A stretch of 64,000 bases of DNA from NCBI RefSeq assembly GCF_038593265.1, contig NZ_CP151979.1, forward strand, positions 2,735,001-2,799,000. The letters run 5' to 3'. Below are positions 63,018 through 64,000 of this stretch, piece by piece. This DNA is from Ureibacillus sp. FSL W7-1570. Lineage in GTDB: Bacteria; Bacillota; Bacilli; Bacillales_A; Planococcaceae. Below the pieces are notes generated by a model. It searched no databases. It had not been told where the DNA came from and saw nothing but the letters and a program-made list of their open reading frames with translations. Each line of letters opens with the position of its first letter. The first letter of the stretch is position 1. The translations under genes were made by a program, and so were the position numbers.

Positions 63018-64000
63018 ATGGTTTCAACAGAATCCCTTTCATGGATTGTCAGCCAATTTAAAGATACAAAAGAACTGACACAAAAAGAGTTGGAATTCGA
63101 AAATAAAAAAATGACGGTATTATACATTAAATCTCTGATCGATCAGGAATTGTTCCAGCAATACATTGTGAATCCATTTTTTGAAATGAAAACGGAAGAA
63201 CAGTTCCGCGTTTATTTGACGGCATTGCCCCAATTTCAGGAAGTCCAATCAAAAGAAGAAGGACTTTTATATGTCATGGAAGGAAATATACTCGTTGCGC
63301 TTCAAGAAAATTTGTATGCCATCGATTTCAAGTTGGCCAAAAACAGCGATGTCAACTCCACCTCTGTGGAAACAACCATCCATGGTTCGGAATTGGCATT
63401 AAGTGATAATTTGATGACAAACGTTAACATCATCCGCTCGTTTTATCATCAACCCTCGTTAATCATTGAATATTATTTGAAAGGGGAAGTGAACAAGCCG
63501 AAAGTGGCGCTGATTTACGATCAGGAAAAAGTAAAAAAGAAGGCATTGGAAATCATTAAAGAAAAACTTCAGCAAATTGACAAGCAAATCATTACAGAAA
63601 CTCCCCAATTCAATAATTTTTTAAACGATAAACGTTTCTCTTTATTCCCCCAAATGATTTTAACGGAACGTCCTGACCGGGTTGTTTATAATCTTGCGGG
63701 CGGAAAAGTCGTATTGTTGGTGGATGGCAGCCCTCAATCCATGATTGCGCCTGCGGTATTTTTTGATTTTATGACAACCATGGAGGACAACTACCATACC
63801 CTCTTTATTTCTTATTATTTAAAGATGCTGCGTTATTTCGGCATCTTTGTATGTATTTTGCTGCCCGGCATTTATATTGGGGCCGCTTCCTTTTCTCCTG
63901 AGGTTATCCGGACGGAATTGATGTTGACCATCGCCGGAAGCCGGATGGGGGTTCCGTTCACTTCCTTTGTGGAAGTGTTGTTCATGCTTTTCTTTATGGA
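63018..64000 (+). CDS. GerA-family spore germination protein, 3'-truncated
   Basis: The frame is open from ATG 63018 to the window end, 327 codons. N-terminal soluble domain includes E-L-A-L-S-D-N-L-M-T-N and later F-P-Q-M-I-L-T-E-R-P-D-R-V-V and G-K-V-V-L-L-V-D-G-S-P. The first membrane helices start after Y-L-K-M-L-R-Y (about residue 270). This is the A subunit of a GerA-type germinant receptor in the spore inner membrane. The strong match marks the organism as a spore former. The ribosome binding site, TTGGAGAAA, lies just upstream. Confidence 0.93.
   Translation, partial: MVSTESLSWIVSQFKDTKELTQKELEFENKKMTVLYIKSLIDQELFQQYIVNPFFEMKTEEQFRVYLTALPQFQEVQSKEEGLLYVMEGNILVALQENLYAIDFKLAKNSDVNSTSVETTIHGSELALSDNLMTNVNIIRSFYHQPSLIIEYYLKGEVNKPKVALIYDQEKVKKKALEIIKEKLQQIDKQIITETPQFNNFLNDKRFSLFPQMILTERPDRVVYNLAGGKVVLLVDGSPQSMIAPAVFFDFMTTMEDNYHTLFISYYLKMLRYFGIFVCILLPGIYIGAASFSPEVIRTELMLTIAGSRMGVPFTSFVEVLFMLFFM

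Noticed and set aside
1-64000. CRISPR arrays, tRNA or rRNA genes
   Set aside because: No regularly spaced repeats and no cloverleaf or rRNA core sequence were seen on either strand.

Overview
The window is chromosomal DNA of a low-GC, endospore-forming Firmicute. The right edge carries the start of a GerA-family spore germinant receptor gene. Most genes have strong AGGAGG-type ribosome binding sites, many short lipoproteins are present, and the small protein families (YuzB-like DUF1450, SE1832-like, BH0509-like, Spx-like) are Bacillales families. A relative of Ureibacillus, Lysinibacillus or Bacillus is the best guess; the genus is inferred, not shown. No rRNA, tRNA or CRISPR array was recognised.

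Layout. 1-5.6 kb: a malonate decarboxylase operon (mdcH-A-B-C-DE-G), cut by the left edge, with overlapping genes, a fused beta/gamma carboxyltransferase and one terminator. 5.7-18 kb: an accessory zone. It holds a Nudix gene, a possible IS200/IS605-type end, and a two-gene module (Nudix hydrolase plus PLD/SF2 helicase/DUF3427 protein) whose helicase gene is split by an intact IS21 element. An IS1182-like element interrupted by an IS66 element and a decayed DDE transposase gene follow. 18-31 kb: ordinary housekeeping and accessory genes (SgcJ-like protein, flavin reductase, diguanylate cyclase, lipoproteins, Lrp regulator plus aminotransferase, LysE exporter, FMN reductase, serine acetyltransferase, rhodanese). 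31.1-33.0 kb: a group IIC intron beside a terminator hairpin. 33-38 kb: an ACT/UPF0210 operon behind a glycine riboswitch, a YceI protein, an amino acid permease and a methyltransferase. 39.1-40.4 kb: another DDE insertion sequence. 41-64 kb: a PAS-GGDEF-EAL protein, IlvE, PhzF, lipoproteins, an ECF sigma/anti-sigma pair, a GmhB-like phosphatase, SelO, heme O synthase, a TPR-GGDEF protein, an M20 dipeptidase, an orphan ECF sigma factor, an Spx-like/MarR operon with an operator in its promoter, an SE1832-like protein, a PseG-like protein, a flavodoxin-fold reductase and the gerA start.

How genes work together. The mdc genes form one biotin-independent malonate decarboxylase: ACP with its phosphoribosyl-dephospho-CoA arm, enzymes that make and attach the arm, the transferases and the carboxyltransferase. 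Three c-di-GMP proteins of different architecture are present. The Spx-like and MarR genes appear co-transcribed and probably autoregulated. The most notable items are the IS21-inactivated Nudix/helicase locus (removing the element and one 7-bp target copy restores a single 963-codon frame), the glycine riboswitch ahead of UPF0210, the Spx-like/MarR operon with its operator, a structured RNA candidate near 27.8 kb, and a solitary 53-bp palindrome matching IS66 ends.
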